Notes: generated from the sequence alone by a model not told the origin. Shown: positions 52,354 to 62,768, numbered from the stretch's first letter. The stretch: DNA of 64,000 nucleotides from Halpernia humi (GCF_900108025.1 NZ_FNUS01000001.1:868001-932000), one strand, 5' to 3'. Program-made: numbers and translations.

Positions 52354-52388
52354 AAAACCACTCAAATTTTAATAATTTGAGTGGTTTT
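52354..52388 (+). terminator. Terminator of yceD-rpmF
   Basis: A 15-bp perfect stem (52354-52368 with 52374-52388, core CCACTCAAATT/AATTTGAGTGG, loop TTAAT) is followed by T's. Confidence 0.9.
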
Positions 52389-52402
52389 TTATTGTTTTTT
52401 AG

Positions 52403-52410
52403 TATCTTTG
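52403..52410 (+). promoter_or_regulatory. -7 promoter element for accBC
   Basis: TATCTTTG ends 22 bases before the accB ATG and lies after the rpmF terminator, so accBC has its own promoter. The -33 box would overlap the terminator stem and no clear TTG is seen. Confidence 0.55.
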
Positions 52411-52432
52411 GCATATAAATAATATACACTTT

Positions 52433-52912
52433 ATGGACATAAAAGACATCCAAAATCTAATTAGATTTGTAGCAAAAGCAGGCGTTTCTGAAGTAAAATA
52501 CAAAACAAAAGATTTTGAAATCAACATCAAAACTCCACTTGCAGGTGGTGAAACGGTAAGTTATATGCCGCAACCACAAGTCTATCAGCAATCGGTGGCA
52601 CCGCAAGTAAATACTGAGCCTCAAACCTCAGCAAAATCTGCAACAGATAATTCCGCGGAAGATGAAAGTAAATATATTACTATAAAATCTCCGATGATTG
52701 GCACTTTTTACAGAAGGTCTGCTCCAGATAAAGATGTTTTTGTGAATGTTGGCGATGCGATTACAGCAGACAAAGTAGTTTGTGTAATAGAAGCAATGAA
52801 ATTATTCAACCAAATTGAAGCTGAAGTAAGCGGTAAAATTGTGAAAATTTTGGTTGAAGATTCTTCACCTGTAGAATACGATCAGCCATTGTTTTTAGTC
52901 GATCCATCTTAA
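52433..52912 (+). CDS. accB: Biotin carboxyl carrier protein of acetyl-CoA carboxylase
   Basis: AccB carries biotin between AccC and AccAD in malonyl-CoA synthesis. The 159-residue protein has the biotinylation motif EAMKLFN with Lys123, an N-terminal IKDIQNLIRFVAKAGVSEVKYK and a Pro/Gln/Ala-rich linker between. It is followed by accC after 80 bases in the normal order. accA is at 61730-62686; accD is not in the window. Confidence 0.96.
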   Translation: MDIKDIQNLIRFVAKAGVSEVKYKTKDFEINIKTPLAGGETVSYMPQPQVYQQSVAPQVNTEPQTSAKSATDNSAEDESKYITIKSPMIGTFYRRSAPDKDVFVNVGDAITADKVVCVIEAMKLFNQIEAEVSGKIVKILVEDSSPVEYDQPLFLVDPS

Positions 52913-52992
52913 TTATATATGATAATTGATAAATGATCATTAATATCGTTTATCAAATTTTTCAAATTGTTTAATTTTCAAATTAATTTAAG

Positions 52993-54348
52993 ATGTTCAA
53001 AAAAATATTAATAGCCAACCGTGGTGAAATTGCAATGCGTATTTTACGCTCTTGTAAAGAAATGGGCATAAAAACGGTTGCCGTATATTCTACTGCTGAT
53101 AAAGACAGTTTACACGTAAGATTTGCAGATGAAGCAGTTTGTATAGGTCCTGCAGCAAGTAAAGATTCTTATCTAAAAATACCAAATATTATCTCTGCAG
53201 CGGAAATTACCAATGCAGATGCAATCCATCCAGGTTATGGTTTCTTATCAGAAAATGCAAATTTTTCTAGAATTTGTGCAAAAAACGGTATTAAATTTAT
53301 CGGTGCATCACCTGAGCAAATAGAAAAAATGGGCGACAAAGCCACTGCAAAAAAAACCATGAAAGAAGCGGGAATTCCATGTGTTCCAGGTTCTGATGGT
53401 TTGATAGATTCTTACGAAGACGCCGTGAAAATTGCTGAAAAAACAGGGTATCCTGTGATGATAAAAGCAACCGCAGGCGGCGGCGGAAAAGGGATGCGCG
53501 CTGTTTGGAAACCAGAAGATTTAAAAGAAATGTGGGATTCTGCCATTCAAGAGGCAGTTGCTGCCTTTGGAAATGGAGGCATGTACATGGAAAAATTAAT
53601 CGAAGAACCACGTCATATTGAAATTCAAATCGCTGGTGATCAATACGGTAAAGCGTGTCATCTTTCCGAAAGAGACTGCTCCATCCAAAGAAGAAATCAG
53701 AAATTAACTGAAGAAACACCGTCACCATTTATGACGGACGAACTTCGTAAAAGAATGGGTGATGCAGCTGTAAAAGCAGCAGAATATATTGCTTACGAAG
53801 GTGTTGGAACCATAGAATTTTTAGTCGATAAAAACCGTGATTTCTACTTTATGGAAATGAATACAAGAATCCAAGTAGAACATCCAATCACAGAGCAAGT
53901 AATTGATTATGACCTAATTAGAGAACAAATTATGCTTGCTTCTGGGTCGCCAATTAGCGGCGTAAATCATTTCCCAAAACTGCATTCTATCGAATGTAGA
54001 ATAAATGCGGAAGATCCTTACAATGATTTTCGACCATCGCCAGGAAAAATTACAGAACTCAATATTCCTGGAGGCCATGGAATTCGCGTAGACACACATG
54101 TTTATTCAGGTTACACAATTCCATCAAATTACGATTCAATGATAGCAAAATTGATTGCAACCGCTCAAACGCGAGACGAAGCAATTGCAAAAATGCGCCG
54201 TGCTTTGGATGAGTTTTATGTAGAAGGCATTAAAACAACCATTCCATTTCACCGTCAATTAATGGACAATAAAGATTATTTGGCCGGAAATTACACCACA
54301 AAATTTATGGAAGATTTCGTGATAGATAAAAATTTTGACAATAATTAA
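52993..54348 (+). CDS. accC: Biotin carboxylase subunit of acetyl-CoA carboxylase
   Basis: AccC carboxylates biotin on AccB with ATP and bicarbonate. The 451-residue enzyme begins [20 protein letters not shown] and has the ATP-grasp glycine loop [24 protein letters not shown], and [11 protein letters not shown](I)TE; residues from the start through the C-terminal lid are complete. It ends before a terminator at 54361-54380 with a TTCG loop. Confidence 0.97.
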   Translation: MFKKILIANRGEIAMRILRSCKEMGIKTVAVYSTADKDSLHVRFADEAVCIGPAASKDSYLKIPNIISAAEITNADAIHPGYGFLSENANFSRICAKNGIKFIGASPEQIEKMGDKATAKKTMKEAGIPCVPGSDGLIDSYEDAVKIAEKTGYPVMIKATAGGGGKGMRAVWKPEDLKEMWDSAIQEAVAAFGNGGMYMEKLIEEPRHIEIQIAGDQYGKACHLSERDCSIQRRNQKLTEETPSPFMTDELRKRMGDAAVKAAEYIAYEGVGTIEFLVDKNRDFYFMEMNTRIQVEHPITEQVIDYDLIREQIMLASGSPISGVNHFPKLHSIECRINAEDPYNDFRPSPGKITELNIPGGHGIRVDTHVYSGYTIPSNYDSMIAKLIATAQTRDEAIAKMRRALDEFYVEGIKTTIPFHRQLMDNKDYLAGNYTTKFMEDFVIDKNFDNN

Positions 54349-54360
54349 TTAAAATTTCTA

Positions 54361-54380
54361 AAGTTATCTTCGGATAACTT
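54361..54380 (+). terminator. Terminator of accBC
   Basis: AAGTTATC pairs with GATAACTT around a stable TTCG tetraloop (54361-54368 with 54373-54380), followed by T's. Confidence 0.88.
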
Positions 54381-54398
54381 TTTTTAAATACCCACTTT

Positions 54399-55673
54399 AT
54401 GGAAACTGTACTAAAAGACTCACAATATTACATTGAACTAGAAAATAAACACGGCGCACACAATTATCATCCGCTTCCTGTGGTTTTAGAAAAAGGCGAA
54501 GGCGTTTTTGTTTGGGATGTAGAAGGTAAAAAATATTATGATTTTCTTTCCTCCTATTCCGCTGTAAATCAAGGGCATTCTCACCCAAAAATTGTGCAGG
54601 CATTAGTAGATCAAGCGCAAACTTTAGCTTTAACTTCCCGTGCTTTTTATAACAACGCACTCGGTCCGTATGAAAAATATGTTACCAACTATTTCGGTCT
54701 AGATAAGGTTTTACCAATGAATACTGGTGCAGAAGCAGTTGAGACAGCTATTAAATTATGCCGAAAATGGGCGTATGAAAAAAATGGAATTGAAGAAAAC
54801 CAAGCAGTAATTGTCGTTTGCAAAGGAAATTTCCATGGAAGAACGACTACCATTATTTCTTTTTCTGATGATGACAACGCTCGAGATAATTTCGGCCCTT
54901 ACACTGGTGGCTTTGTAAGCATTCCTTACAATGACATTGATGCGTTGAAAAAAGTGGCAAAAGACAAAAATGTAATTGGGTTTTTGGTAGAACCAATTCA
55001 AGGCGAAGCGGGAGTTTACACGCCAGATGAAGATTTTATCGCGAATGCACAAGCGGTTTGTCATGCCAATGGAATGTTATTTATTGCTGATGAAGTTCAA
55101 ACAGGAATTGCACGTACCGGAAGTCTTTTAGCGGTATGTGGAAATTGTACTTGTGAAAATAAATGCGAAAAGCAAGCGACTTATACTAAACCAGATATTT
55201 TAATTTTAGGCAAAGCACTTTCAGGCGGTGCTTATCCAGTTTCTGCGGTTTTGGCAGATAATGAAATTATGGAAGTCATAAAACCAGGCCAACACGGCTC
55301 TACATTTGGTGGAAATCCTATCGCTGCAAAAGTAGCAATCGCTGCCTTAGAAGTAGTTAATGATGAAAATTTAATTCAAAATGCACGAAAATTAGGCCAT
55401 CTTTTTAGAAAAGAAATGAACCGAATAATTGCAAAAACCGACTTAATTGTAAAAGTGCGAGGAAAAGGTTTACTAAACGCAATCATCATCAATGATTCAC
55501 CAGAAAGTGATACGGCATGGAATCTTTGCGTAGCCATGAAAAACAACGGACTTCTTGCAAAACCAACACACGGCAATATCATCCGCTTTGCACCACCTTT
55601 GGTGATTACCGAAGAGCAACTTTTGGATTGCGTTGCCATTATTGAGAAAACGGTTTTAGAATTTGAAAAATAA
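54399..55673 (+). CDS. rocD: Ornithine aminotransferase with four-Cys insertion
   Basis: RocD converts ornithine and 2-oxoglutarate to glutamate semialdehyde and glutamate. The 424-residue class III aminotransferase has [42 protein letters not shown] and the PLP Lys272 in LGKALSGG. Between the last two lies a short insertion with Cys247-x2-Cys250-x-Cys252-x3-Cys256. Most ornithine aminotransferases have no such cluster there. The insertion does not break the frame, so the enzyme may bind a metal or be oxidation-sensitive. Confidence 0.93.
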   Translation: METVLKDSQYYIELENKHGAHNYHPLPVVLEKGEGVFVWDVEGKKYYDFLSSYSAVNQGHSHPKIVQALVDQAQTLALTSRAFYNNALGPYEKYVTNYFGLDKVLPMNTGAEAVETAIKLCRKWAYEKNGIEENQAVIVVCKGNFHGRTTTIISFSDDDNARDNFGPYTGGFVSIPYNDIDALKKVAKDKNVIGFLVEPIQGEAGVYTPDEDFIANAQAVCHANGMLFIADEVQTGIARTGSLLAVCGNCTCENKCEKQATYTKPDILILGKALSGGAYPVSAVLADNEIMEVIKPGQHGSTFGGNPIAAKVAIAALEVVNDENLIQNARKLGHLFRKEMNRIIAKTDLIVKVRGKGLLNAIIINDSPESDTAWNLCVAMKNNGLLAKPTHGNIIRFAPPLVITEEQLLDCVAIIEKTVLEFEK

Positions 55674-55714
55674 TCTCGAAACATTAAAGTTTTAATCTTC
55701 AAAATTTTAGTTTG

Positions 55715-56482
55715 ATGAATAACACTATTGCTAAAATTAGTGGTTTGATGATTACTTATAACGAAGAAAAAAACATCCACGAAGTTTTGAAATGCTTTCA
55801 TTTTTGCGATGAAATCATTATTGTTGACTCGTTTAGCACCGATAAAACCGTAAAAATCGTGCAGAAATTTCCAAAAGTAAAAATCATTGAAAATAAATTT
55901 GAAGATTTTACCAAACAACGAAATTTAGCATTAGAAAATGCAGCAAATGATTGGGTTTTATTTCTAGACGGTGATGAAAGAATTACACCTGAATTAGAGA
56001 AAGAAATAATTACTGAACTTGCAAAACCGAACAAGAAAAACGCCTACTATTTTTATCGGCAATTCTTTTTTGCAGGGAAAGCGCTCAATTATTCTGGCAC
56101 TCAAAATGACAAAAATTTCAGACTTTTTAGAAAATCGCAATGCCATTATATTGCAGATAAGAAAGTACACGAAACGCTTGCAGTAAATGGTGAAATTGGA
56201 GTTTTAAAAAATAAACTTCTTCATTATTCCGTTAATAATTATAAATCTTATCGCGAAAAAATGTTGCATTACGGAGAATTAAAAGGGCAAGAATTATTTT
56301 CAAAAGGAAAACGCTTTAGTCTATTGGCGCAATATTTGAAAACAACCTTCAAATTTTTTAAATCTTATATTTTAAAATTTGGCATTTTAGATGGAAAAGA
56401 AGGCTATCAATTATCTTATCTGCAAAGTTTAAGCGTTTTTGAAACCTATGAATCCTTAAAAAGAGTAGAAAATAAATCTTAA
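55715..56482 (+). CDS. Family 2 glycosyltransferase (WaaE/KdtX-like)
   Basis: This 255-residue GT-A enzyme has the start GLMITYNEEKNI, the motif IIVDSFSTDKT (nucleotide binding) and FLDGDERI (metal binding), and KVHETLAVNG, as in lipopolysaccharide-core WaaE-type transferases. The ATG at 55715 is used instead of an upstream TTG. It is the first of four glycosyltransferase genes on this strand. The acceptor is unknown, though WaaE relatives add heptose or glucose to core sugars. Confidence 0.9.
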   Translation: MNNTIAKISGLMITYNEEKNIHEVLKCFHFCDEIIIVDSFSTDKTVKIVQKFPKVKIIENKFEDFTKQRNLALENAANDWVLFLDGDERITPELEKEIITELAKPNKKNAYYFYRQFFFAGKALNYSGTQNDKNFRLFRKSQCHYIADKKVHETLAVNGEIGVLKNKLLHYSVNNYKSYREKMLHYGELKGQELFSKGKRFSLLAQYLKTTFKFFKSYILKFGILDGKEGYQLSYLQSLSVFETYESLKRVENKS

Positions 56483-56509
56483 CTTGCCATTCAGAGAAAT
56501 AAAATCTTA

Positions 56510-57481
56510 ATGAAAATTTGTATCATAAGTTTTGATTTTTGGAATTACGACGAACACATTGCAGCGGCTTTACGCAGCAAGGGTGTAGAGGCATATCATA
56601 TCAATATTGGTGCGTATAAGCACAAAGATTTTTCTGCAAAAATCACCAACACTTTTTCTAAAGTTTTTTTGAAAAAAAATATCAAAAATGAAAAAAGACA
56701 AAATTTCATTCTAGAGCAATTAGAAGCGCTTGGGCATCAAGATCAGATTTTGATTATTAACCCAGAATTGATTGAAGAAAAATTTCACCTAGAAATAAAA
56801 AAATTCACATCCCGCTACATCGCCTATTTATACGATAGCCTTGCGCGTTGCCCAGCAGAAAGTATTTTGCATTTGTTTGATGATATTTATTCTTTTGACG
56901 CGCAAGATGTTGCACAATATGGCTTTACAAAAATCAACAATTACAACTATTTAGAAAAAGTAGAGATAGAAAAAAATCCGGAGTTTGATCTGGTTTATTT
57001 GGCTTCTTATGACGAACGTCTAAAAATGCTCTATAAAATTACCGATCAATTAGAGAAAATGGGCATGACGTATCGATACATTATCGTTGGAAAAAAAACA
57101 TGGAAGAAGAACCTCTTGAAACTCGTAAGTTTCACAGGAAAAGACAAATCAAAAAAATACCAAAGCCGAAGAGTTAACCAAAAAAATATTCCGCAATTTT
57201 ATACGCAAGGTAAAGTTTTGCTAGATTTGGTGCGAGAAAACCAAAGCGGTTTGAGTTTTAGAATTTTTGAAGCGATGGCTTTAGGCAAAAAAATAATTAG
57301 TGATAATCAATCGCTCAAAAATTACGATTTTTATAATCCTGAAAATATATTAATTTTGAAAGATGATGCAAGTAATCTAAACAAAGCCTTTTTCGAAACA
57401 CCATACGAACCTTTGCCAGAAGAAATTTATAGAAAATACACTTTAGAGACTTGGGTGGAAACGGTTTTTGAATTGAAATAG
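56510..57481 (+). CDS. Glycosyltransferase-like protein (GT-B, CgeB-like)
   Basis: This 323-residue protein lacks a signal peptide. A C-terminal half with PQFYTQGKVLLDLVRENQSG, FRIFEAMALGKKIISDNQSL and YDFYNPENILIL resembles GT-B sugar transferases of the CgeB/LPS-core type. The N-terminal half (MKICIISFDFW, ILIINPELI, YIAYLYDSLARCP) fits the N-domain of the same fold. It is 27 bases after the WaaE-like gene and 3 bases before the next transferase, so these form an operon. Confidence 0.8.
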   Translation: MKICIISFDFWNYDEHIAAALRSKGVEAYHINIGAYKHKDFSAKITNTFSKVFLKKNIKNEKRQNFILEQLEALGHQDQILIINPELIEEKFHLEIKKFTSRYIAYLYDSLARCPAESILHLFDDIYSFDAQDVAQYGFTKINNYNYLEKVEIEKNPEFDLVYLASYDERLKMLYKITDQLEKMGMTYRYIIVGKKTWKKNLLKLVSFTGKDKSKKYQSRRVNQKNIPQFYTQGKVLLDLVRENQSGLSFRIFEAMALGKKIISDNQSLKNYDFYNPENILILKDDASNLNKAFFETPYEPLPEEIYRKYTLETWVETVFELK

Positions 57482-57484
57482 AAA

Positions 57485-58417
57485 ATGACAACTTCCGTAG
57501 CACTTTGCACCTACAATGGTGAAAAATTTTTAAAACAGCAGATTGATTCTATTTTAAATCAAACTGTTTGTGTTGATGAAATTACTATTTGTGACGATTG
57601 TTCTACAGATAAAACCGTTGAAATATTAAATGATTACAAAATAAAATTTCCAGATTTATTTCAGATTTTCATTAATGAAAAAAATCTTCGTAGTGTAAAA
57701 AATTTCGAAAAAGCCATTTCACTTTGCACAAAAGATATAATTTTTTTATGCGATCAGGATGATGTTTGGAAGATTGAAAAAGTAAATTTGTTTTTAAAGA
57801 AATTTGCCGAAAATTCAAATTATAAAGTTATTTGCAGCAATGCGGAACTTATAAATGAAGAAGGAAATTCCATAAATAAAAATACGATTTGGGATGTACC
57901 GTTCTATTTTAAAAAAAATAGAAAAAAAATAGATTATTTTAAAAGTTTTTGCCTCATAGGTAATTTTGCAACTGGAGCAAATATGGCTTTTGATCGAGAT
58001 TTTATTTCAACTATACTTCCTTTTCCAGAAAAAAACTTTCATCATGATGAATGGCTTGCAATAGTTTCAAGTGCAGAAAATAAATTTCTTTTTTTTGATG
58101 AAAAAACTGCCTATTATAGAATTCATCAAAATCAGCAAGTTGGAGGTGTTTTTTTTGAAAATAAAAAAAATATAGAAAGCCAATTGTTTAAGCGCTTTAA
58201 TCTTGAAAATCAAAATATTTCTTTCAGAATTTTAAAACGCCGAATTTTAAATTTAAAAAAGAAAAAAGAAAAAATATTATCAATATCTGGAAATCAAAAA
58301 AGCGCAATCAAAACTAGGTTATTGCAAACAATTGATAATTACTTATTAAATTTGAAGTTTCAACTAAAAAAAGAAAATAGCCTCAAGTATTACTTTTTTG
58401 AATTATTTTATTTTTAA
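57485..58417 (+). CDS. Family 2 glycosyltransferase (rhamnosyl-like)
   Basis: This 310-residue GT-A enzyme begins SVALCTYNGEKFLKQQIDSI, then ICDDCSTDKTVEIL and IIFLCDQDDVW, which carry the nucleotide and metal-binding Asp residues. HHDEWLAIVSS lies in the catalytic region. It is typical of the WbbL-like family for LPS or capsule sugars, but donor and acceptor are unknown. It starts 3 bases after the upstream gene and ends 9 bases before the next. Confidence 0.9.
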   Translation: MTTSVALCTYNGEKFLKQQIDSILNQTVCVDEITICDDCSTDKTVEILNDYKIKFPDLFQIFINEKNLRSVKNFEKAISLCTKDIIFLCDQDDVWKIEKVNLFLKKFAENSNYKVICSNAELINEEGNSINKNTIWDVPFYFKKNRKKIDYFKSFCLIGNFATGANMAFDRDFISTILPFPEKNFHHDEWLAIVSSAENKFLFFDEKTAYYRIHQNQQVGGVFFENKKNIESQLFKRFNLENQNISFRILKRRILNLKKKKEKILSISGNQKSAIKTRLLQTIDNYLLNLKFQLKKENSLKYYFFELFYF

Positions 58418-58426
58418 TCATTACCA

Positions 58427-59719
58427 ATGGCAAACAGCAAATTTGGCGTCAATATTTCAGGATACATAAACAAGCAATTCGGTTTAGGTGCGGGCGTTCG
58501 AGCGAATATAAATTCTATAAAAACCACTTCTATTCCATTTGCAATTAATGATTTTAATATTAAGATTTCTGAACATATAAAAGAAGATTTTAAAAGTGCC
58601 ATTGAAGTTTCAGAAAAAAATCCATATAATATTAATTTAGTTCAAATTAATATAGATAGACTGCATTCTGTAGTACAAGATGTGGATAATTCTTATTTTA
58701 AAAATAAGTATAATATTGCATTTTGGGCGTGGGAATTAGAAAATTTCCCAGAGGAATCTAAAATATTTTTCACCTTATTTAATGAAATTTGGGTGCCAAG
58801 TAATTTCTGTACAGAAGCGATTTCTAAAGTTTCGCCAGTTCCTGTTATAAAAATAATGCATGCGATAGATATTGAAAAGCCTAGGTTTAATAGAGTGGAT
58901 TTTGGCTTGCCAGAAGAAAAATTTATTTTCCTGACTATGTTTGATTATTACAGTTCAATGACTCGTAAAAACCCTTTAGGAAGTATTGATGCTTATGAAA
59001 AAACTTTCGGTATAAATAATAAAGATGTTTTATTGGTGATAAAATCTTCTTTAAGTAAAGAATTTCCAAAAGAAAAAAAAGAATTAACAGATAGAATTGG
59101 CGACAATAGAAGCATAATAATTATTGAAGAAATTTTAGAGGAAAATAAATTATTTAGTTTAATTAATTGCTGTGATTGCTTTGTTTCACTTCATAGATCT
59201 GAAGGATTTGGACTCACAATGGCGGAAGCGATGTTTCTGGGTAAGCCCGTGATTGGAACCGCTTATTCTGCAAATATTGAGTTTATGACGATCAATAATA
59301 GTTTTTTAGTTAAGTATGATTTAATTGACACAGGAAATAATTATTTATTTGTTGGTGGGAAAAGCGTTTGGGCAGATCCAGATATTTCTCATGCTGCAGA
59401 ATTAATGAAATTTGTGGTTGAAAATCCTGAGGAAGCAATTAAAATCGCGAAAAAAGGGCAATATTTTGTGAAGCAGAATTTAAATCCAAAAAAAATTGGT
59501 GAAAAAATTGAAGCCCGTTTAAATTTTATAAATCAAGAATTCTGTAATAACATTAACGTTGAAAACTCTAAAGCGGAAGAATATTTAAGATTTGAAAACC
59601 AATTACTTCAGCAAAAAATTGATAAAATGAAAACGCTTTTTGGCGTTCAAATAAAATTAAAATTTAAAAATTTACAAAACAAAATAAGAGGGCGAAATAG
59701 AAAATATTTCTGGGAATAA
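58427..59719 (+). CDS. Family 1 (GT4-like) glycosyltransferase
   Basis: This 430-residue GT-B enzyme has an N-terminal GYINKQFGLGAGVRANI, IAFWAWELENFPE and EIWVPSNFC, then LHRSEGFGLTMAEAMFLGKPVIGT with the donor-binding Glu pair of group 1 transferases. The C-terminal region (about 390-430) is a basic coiled coil. It is the last of the four-gene glycosyltransferase operon and is convergent with the mannose-phosphate isomerase-like gene. The sugar is unknown. Confidence 0.9.
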   Translation: MANSKFGVNISGYINKQFGLGAGVRANINSIKTTSIPFAINDFNIKISEHIKEDFKSAIEVSEKNPYNINLVQINIDRLHSVVQDVDNSYFKNKYNIAFWAWELENFPEESKIFFTLFNEIWVPSNFCTEAISKVSPVPVIKIMHAIDIEKPRFNRVDFGLPEEKFIFLTMFDYYSSMTRKNPLGSIDAYEKTFGINNKDVLLVIKSSLSKEFPKEKKELTDRIGDNRSIIIIEEILEENKLFSLINCCDCFVSLHRSEGFGLTMAEAMFLGKPVIGTAYSANIEFMTINNSFLVKYDLIDTGNNYLFVGGKSVWADPDISHAAELMKFVVENPEEAIKIAKKGQYFVKQNLNPKKIGEKIEARLNFINQEFCNNINVENSKAEEYLRFENQLLQQKIDKMKTLFGVQIKLKFKNLQNKIRGRNRKYFWE

Positions 59720-59735
59720 ATTATCTAAAACTTTT

Positions 59736-60080
59736 TTATGCTCTCGAATACTCATCATCCAACCTCACAATATCATCTTCCCCGAAATAAGTTCCGGTTT
59801 GCACTTCTATAAAAATAACAGGTTTTTCTGTTAAATTCATAATGCGGTGTTTTGCACCCAACGGAATAAAAATACTTTCGCCATAGGATAATTTTATTTC
59901 TTCGTCATCTAAAATTATTGTTGCATCACCTTCTATAATCGTCCATTGTTCCTGCCTTTTATGATGGTATTGATAAGATAATTTCTGACCAGGATTCACA
60001 ATAATTCTTTTTAATTTATAGTGCGGCTCATCTGCCAAAACAAAATATTTTCCCCAAGGTCTTTCGCCAATTTCTAACAT
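59736..60080 (-). CDS. Mannose-6-phosphate isomerase-like cupin
   Basis: This 114-residue protein is the stand-alone type II phosphomannose isomerase cupin: ERPWGKYFVLADEPHYKLKR, KLSYQYHHKRQEQWTIIEG with the metal-site His, and SIFIPLGAKHRIMN with the next His. It has no nucleotidyltransferase domain; in dual-function ManC/AlgA the domain lies behind one. It probably helps to make GDP-mannose for nearby glycosyltransferases. It is on the minus strand, 16 bases from the last transferase. Confidence 0.9.
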   Translation of the reverse strand: MLEIGERPWGKYFVLADEPHYKLKRIIVNPGQKLSYQYHHKRQEQWTIIEGDATIILDDEEIKLSYGESIFIPLGAKHRIMNLTEKPVIFIEVQTGTYFGEDDIVRLDDEYSRA

Positions 60081-60140
60081 AAAAATTATTATTTTACAAA
60101 ACTAAATAATTTAAACGAAACTATACATACTATATTTTCT

Positions 60141-60148
60141 TAAATTTG
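60141..60148 (+). promoter_or_regulatory. -7 promoter element for gltX
   Basis: TAAATTTG matches TAnnTTTG and ends 17 bases before the gltX ATG. No clear TTG box is seen. Confidence 0.45.
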
Positions 60149-60165
60149 CAGCCTAATAATTAAAA

Positions 60166-61677
60166 ATGAGCAACGTAAGAGTGCGCTTTGCACCAAGCCC
60201 AACTGGGCCATTACATTTAGGAGGCGTTAGAACCGCTTTATACGATTATCTTTTCGCTAAAAATACGGGCGGAAAATTTATTTTAAGAATTGAAGACACA
60301 GATACCGCAAGATTTGTGGAAGGTGCCGAAGAATATATTTTAGAAGCCTTGGATTGGTGCGGCATCACACCAGACGAAAGCCCAAAACATGGCGGCAATT
60401 TTGGCCCATACAGACAATCCGAAAGACGCAATATTTATGACAAATACATAGCAGAAATCTTAAAAACAGACTATGCTTATTTGGCTTTTGATACGCCCGA
60501 AGAACTTGACGAAATCCGGAAGGAATATGAAGAGAAAGGCGAAGTTTTTTCTTACAATTACATCAGCAGAAACCGTTTAAAAAACTCTTTTTCTCTATCT
60601 AAAGCAGAAGTGCAAAACCTTTTAGATCAAAAAACGCCTTATGTCATTCGTTTTAAAATGCCCGTTGATCGCACTTTAATTTTAGAAGACATCATCCGCG
60701 GAACATCACATGTAAATACCAACTCTTTGGATGATAAAGTTTTAGTAAAACACGACGGAATGCCAACTTATCATTTCGCAAACGTTATAGATGATCACGA
60801 AATGGAAATTTCACACGTCATTCGCGGCGAAGAATGGCTGCCCTCACTTGGCTTGCATAATTTATTGTACGAAGCTTTTGGCTGGGAAAAACCTCAGTTT
60901 GCACATTTGTCTTTAATTTTAAAACCGGAAGGCAAAGGAAAACTAAGCAAACGCGATGGTGACAAATTTGGTTTCCCCGTTTTTCCATTAAATTTTAAAG
61001 ACCCAGAAACTGGCAATATTTCTAAAGGTTACAGAGAAGAAGGCTACTTGCCCGAAGCGTTTATTAATATGGTTGCACTTCTCGGTTGGTCGCCTTCAGA
61101 TGATAAAGAAATCATTTCTTTAGTTGAAATGGTGCAAGAATTTGATTTGAATAAAGTGCATAAAGCAGGCGCAAGATTTAGTAAAGAAAAAGCGGAATGG
61201 TTTAACCATCAATATTTGCAACAGAAAAGTGACGCAGAAATTTTAAATAATTTAAAAAATATTTCTGAAGTATCTGAAAGTAATATTTCAGACGAAAAAT
61301 TATTAAAAATCATTGGCTTAATGAAAGAGCGTGCTAGTTTTGTGAAAGAGATTTACGCTGAAGGCATTTTCTTTTTTAATGCACCAAAAACTTTTGATGA
61401 AAAAGCATCTAAAAAAGCTTGGAATGAGAAGACGGCAGAAATTTTAAAAAAATTATTCGATAAATTATCCCAAACATCTTTTCAAGCGGAAGAAATTTCT
61501 ATTGAAATTCATGCTTTTGCTGAGGATGAATCTTTGGGTTTTGGCAAAATTATGATGCCGCTTCGTTTGGCTTTGGTAGGCGAATTAAAAGGCCCTGATG
61601 TACCAGATTTATTAGAGATTTTAGGAAAAAACGAAAGCGAACAAAGAATAAAATTTGCGATTGAAGCATTAAAATAA
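60166..61677 (+). CDS. gltX: Glutamyl-tRNA synthetase
   Basis: GltX charges tRNA-Glu. The 503-residue enzyme has the class I signature RFAPSPTGPLHLGG (HLGG at 17-20) and KLSKRDG as the KMSKS-type loop. The middle part includes GEEWLPSLGLHNLLYEAFGW. It is followed 52 bases later by accA. The full length is normal, so a discriminating type is assumed; whether a separate GlnRS exists is not known here. Confidence 0.97.
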   Translation: MSNVRVRFAPSPTGPLHLGGVRTALYDYLFAKNTGGKFILRIEDTDTARFVEGAEEYILEALDWCGITPDESPKHGGNFGPYRQSERRNIYDKYIAEILKTDYAYLAFDTPEELDEIRKEYEEKGEVFSYNYISRNRLKNSFSLSKAEVQNLLDQKTPYVIRFKMPVDRTLILEDIIRGTSHVNTNSLDDKVLVKHDGMPTYHFANVIDDHEMEISHVIRGEEWLPSLGLHNLLYEAFGWEKPQFAHLSLILKPEGKGKLSKRDGDKFGFPVFPLNFKDPETGNISKGYREEGYLPEAFINMVALLGWSPSDDKEIISLVEMVQEFDLNKVHKAGARFSKEKAEWFNHQYLQQKSDAEILNNLKNISEVSESNISDEKLLKIIGLMKERASFVKEIYAEGIFFFNAPKTFDEKASKKAWNEKTAEILKKLFDKLSQTSFQAEEISIEIHAFAEDESLGFGKIMMPLRLALVGELKGPDVPDLLEILGKNESEQRIKFAIEALK

Positions 61678-61729
61678 GTAGATTGCAAAAATATTTAATT
61701 AAATTTGATTTATAATTCTAACGTAAAAT

Positions 61730-62686
61730 ATGGAGTATTTAGATTTTGAGCAACCCGTGAAAGACTTGATGGATCAGTACGAAACTTGTAGTCTTGTAGG
61801 TGATGAAAGCGGCGTTGACGTAAAATTGGCCTGCAGCCAGATCGAAGATAAAATCTTAGAAACCAAGAAAAAAATCTACGGAAATCTCACACCTTGGCAA
61901 AGAGTTCAACTTTCTAGGCATCCTAATCGGCCTTATACGCTTGATTTTATAAATGGAATAGTAGATGCGAATAGCTTCCTCGAACTCCATGGCGATAGAA
62001 ATTTTGCAGATGATCCCGCAATGATTGGCGGCCTTGCGAAAATAGATGGCCAAAGTGTAATGCTTATCGGAACGCAAAAAGGTAGAACGACCAAAGAAAG
62101 ACAATTTCGCAGATTCGGAATGAGCAATCCGGAAGGCTATAGAAAAGCACTGCGATTGATGAAATTAGCGGAAAAATTTAAAATACCTGTGGTAACTTTA
62201 ATAGATACACCGGGCGCATATCCTGGTTTAGAAGCAGAAGAACGCGGGCAAGGAGAAGCAATAGCGAGAAATATTATTGAAATGACGACTTTGAAAACAC
62301 CAATCATCACTATCATTATTGGTGAAGGTGCGAGTGGCGGCGCTTTAGGAATTGGTGTTGGAAACAAGGTTTACATGCTCGAAAACACTTGGTATTCTGT
62401 AATCGCACCCGAAAGTTGCTCCTCAATTTTATGGCGAAATTGGGATCATAAAGAAGATGCTGCCAATGCATTAAAATTAACGCCGAAAGATATGTTGCAC
62501 GAAAAATTTATTGATGGCATTATAGAAGAACCGCTTGGTGGCGCACATTATGACCCAGAAACAACCTTTAAAAATGTTAAAAAAACCATCCTTACAAATA
62601 TAAACGCATTCAGAAAGTTTTCCGAAAAAGAATTGGTAACACAAAGACAAGACAAGTTTATTGAAATGGGGAAATTTAAAGGCTAA
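61730..62686 (+). CDS. accA: Acetyl-CoA carboxylase carboxyltransferase, alpha subunit
   Basis: AccA, with AccD, transfers the carboxyl group from biotin to acetyl-CoA. The 318-residue protein has the biotin/CoA-binding core [46 protein letters not shown] and the oxyanion segment [18 protein letters not shown]. Length is normal. It is 9 kb from accB and accC, and follows gltX on the same strand. A terminator follows at 62704-62741. Confidence 0.97.
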   Translation: MEYLDFEQPVKDLMDQYETCSLVGDESGVDVKLACSQIEDKILETKKKIYGNLTPWQRVQLSRHPNRPYTLDFINGIVDANSFLELHGDRNFADDPAMIGGLAKIDGQSVMLIGTQKGRTTKERQFRRFGMSNPEGYRKALRLMKLAEKFKIPVVTLIDTPGAYPGLEAEERGQGEAIARNIIEMTTLKTPIITIIIGEGASGGALGIGVGNKVYMLENTWYSVIAPESCSSILWRNWDHKEDAANALKLTPKDMLHEKFIDGIIEEPLGGAHYDPETTFKNVKKTILTNINAFRKFSEKELVTQRQDKFIEMGKFKG

Positions 62687-62703
62687 AACCTTATTAATAA
62701 TAC

Positions 62704-62741
62704 AAAAAATCCGTGGAAAATTATTTTTCTGCGGATTTTTT
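62704..62741 (+). terminator. Terminator of accA
   Basis: AAAAATCCG pairs with CGGATTTTT across a loop that itself pairs AAAA/TTTT with wobbles, followed by T's. Confidence 0.75.
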
Positions 62742-62768
62742 TTGTGTATAAAAAGCTTTACATTTATC

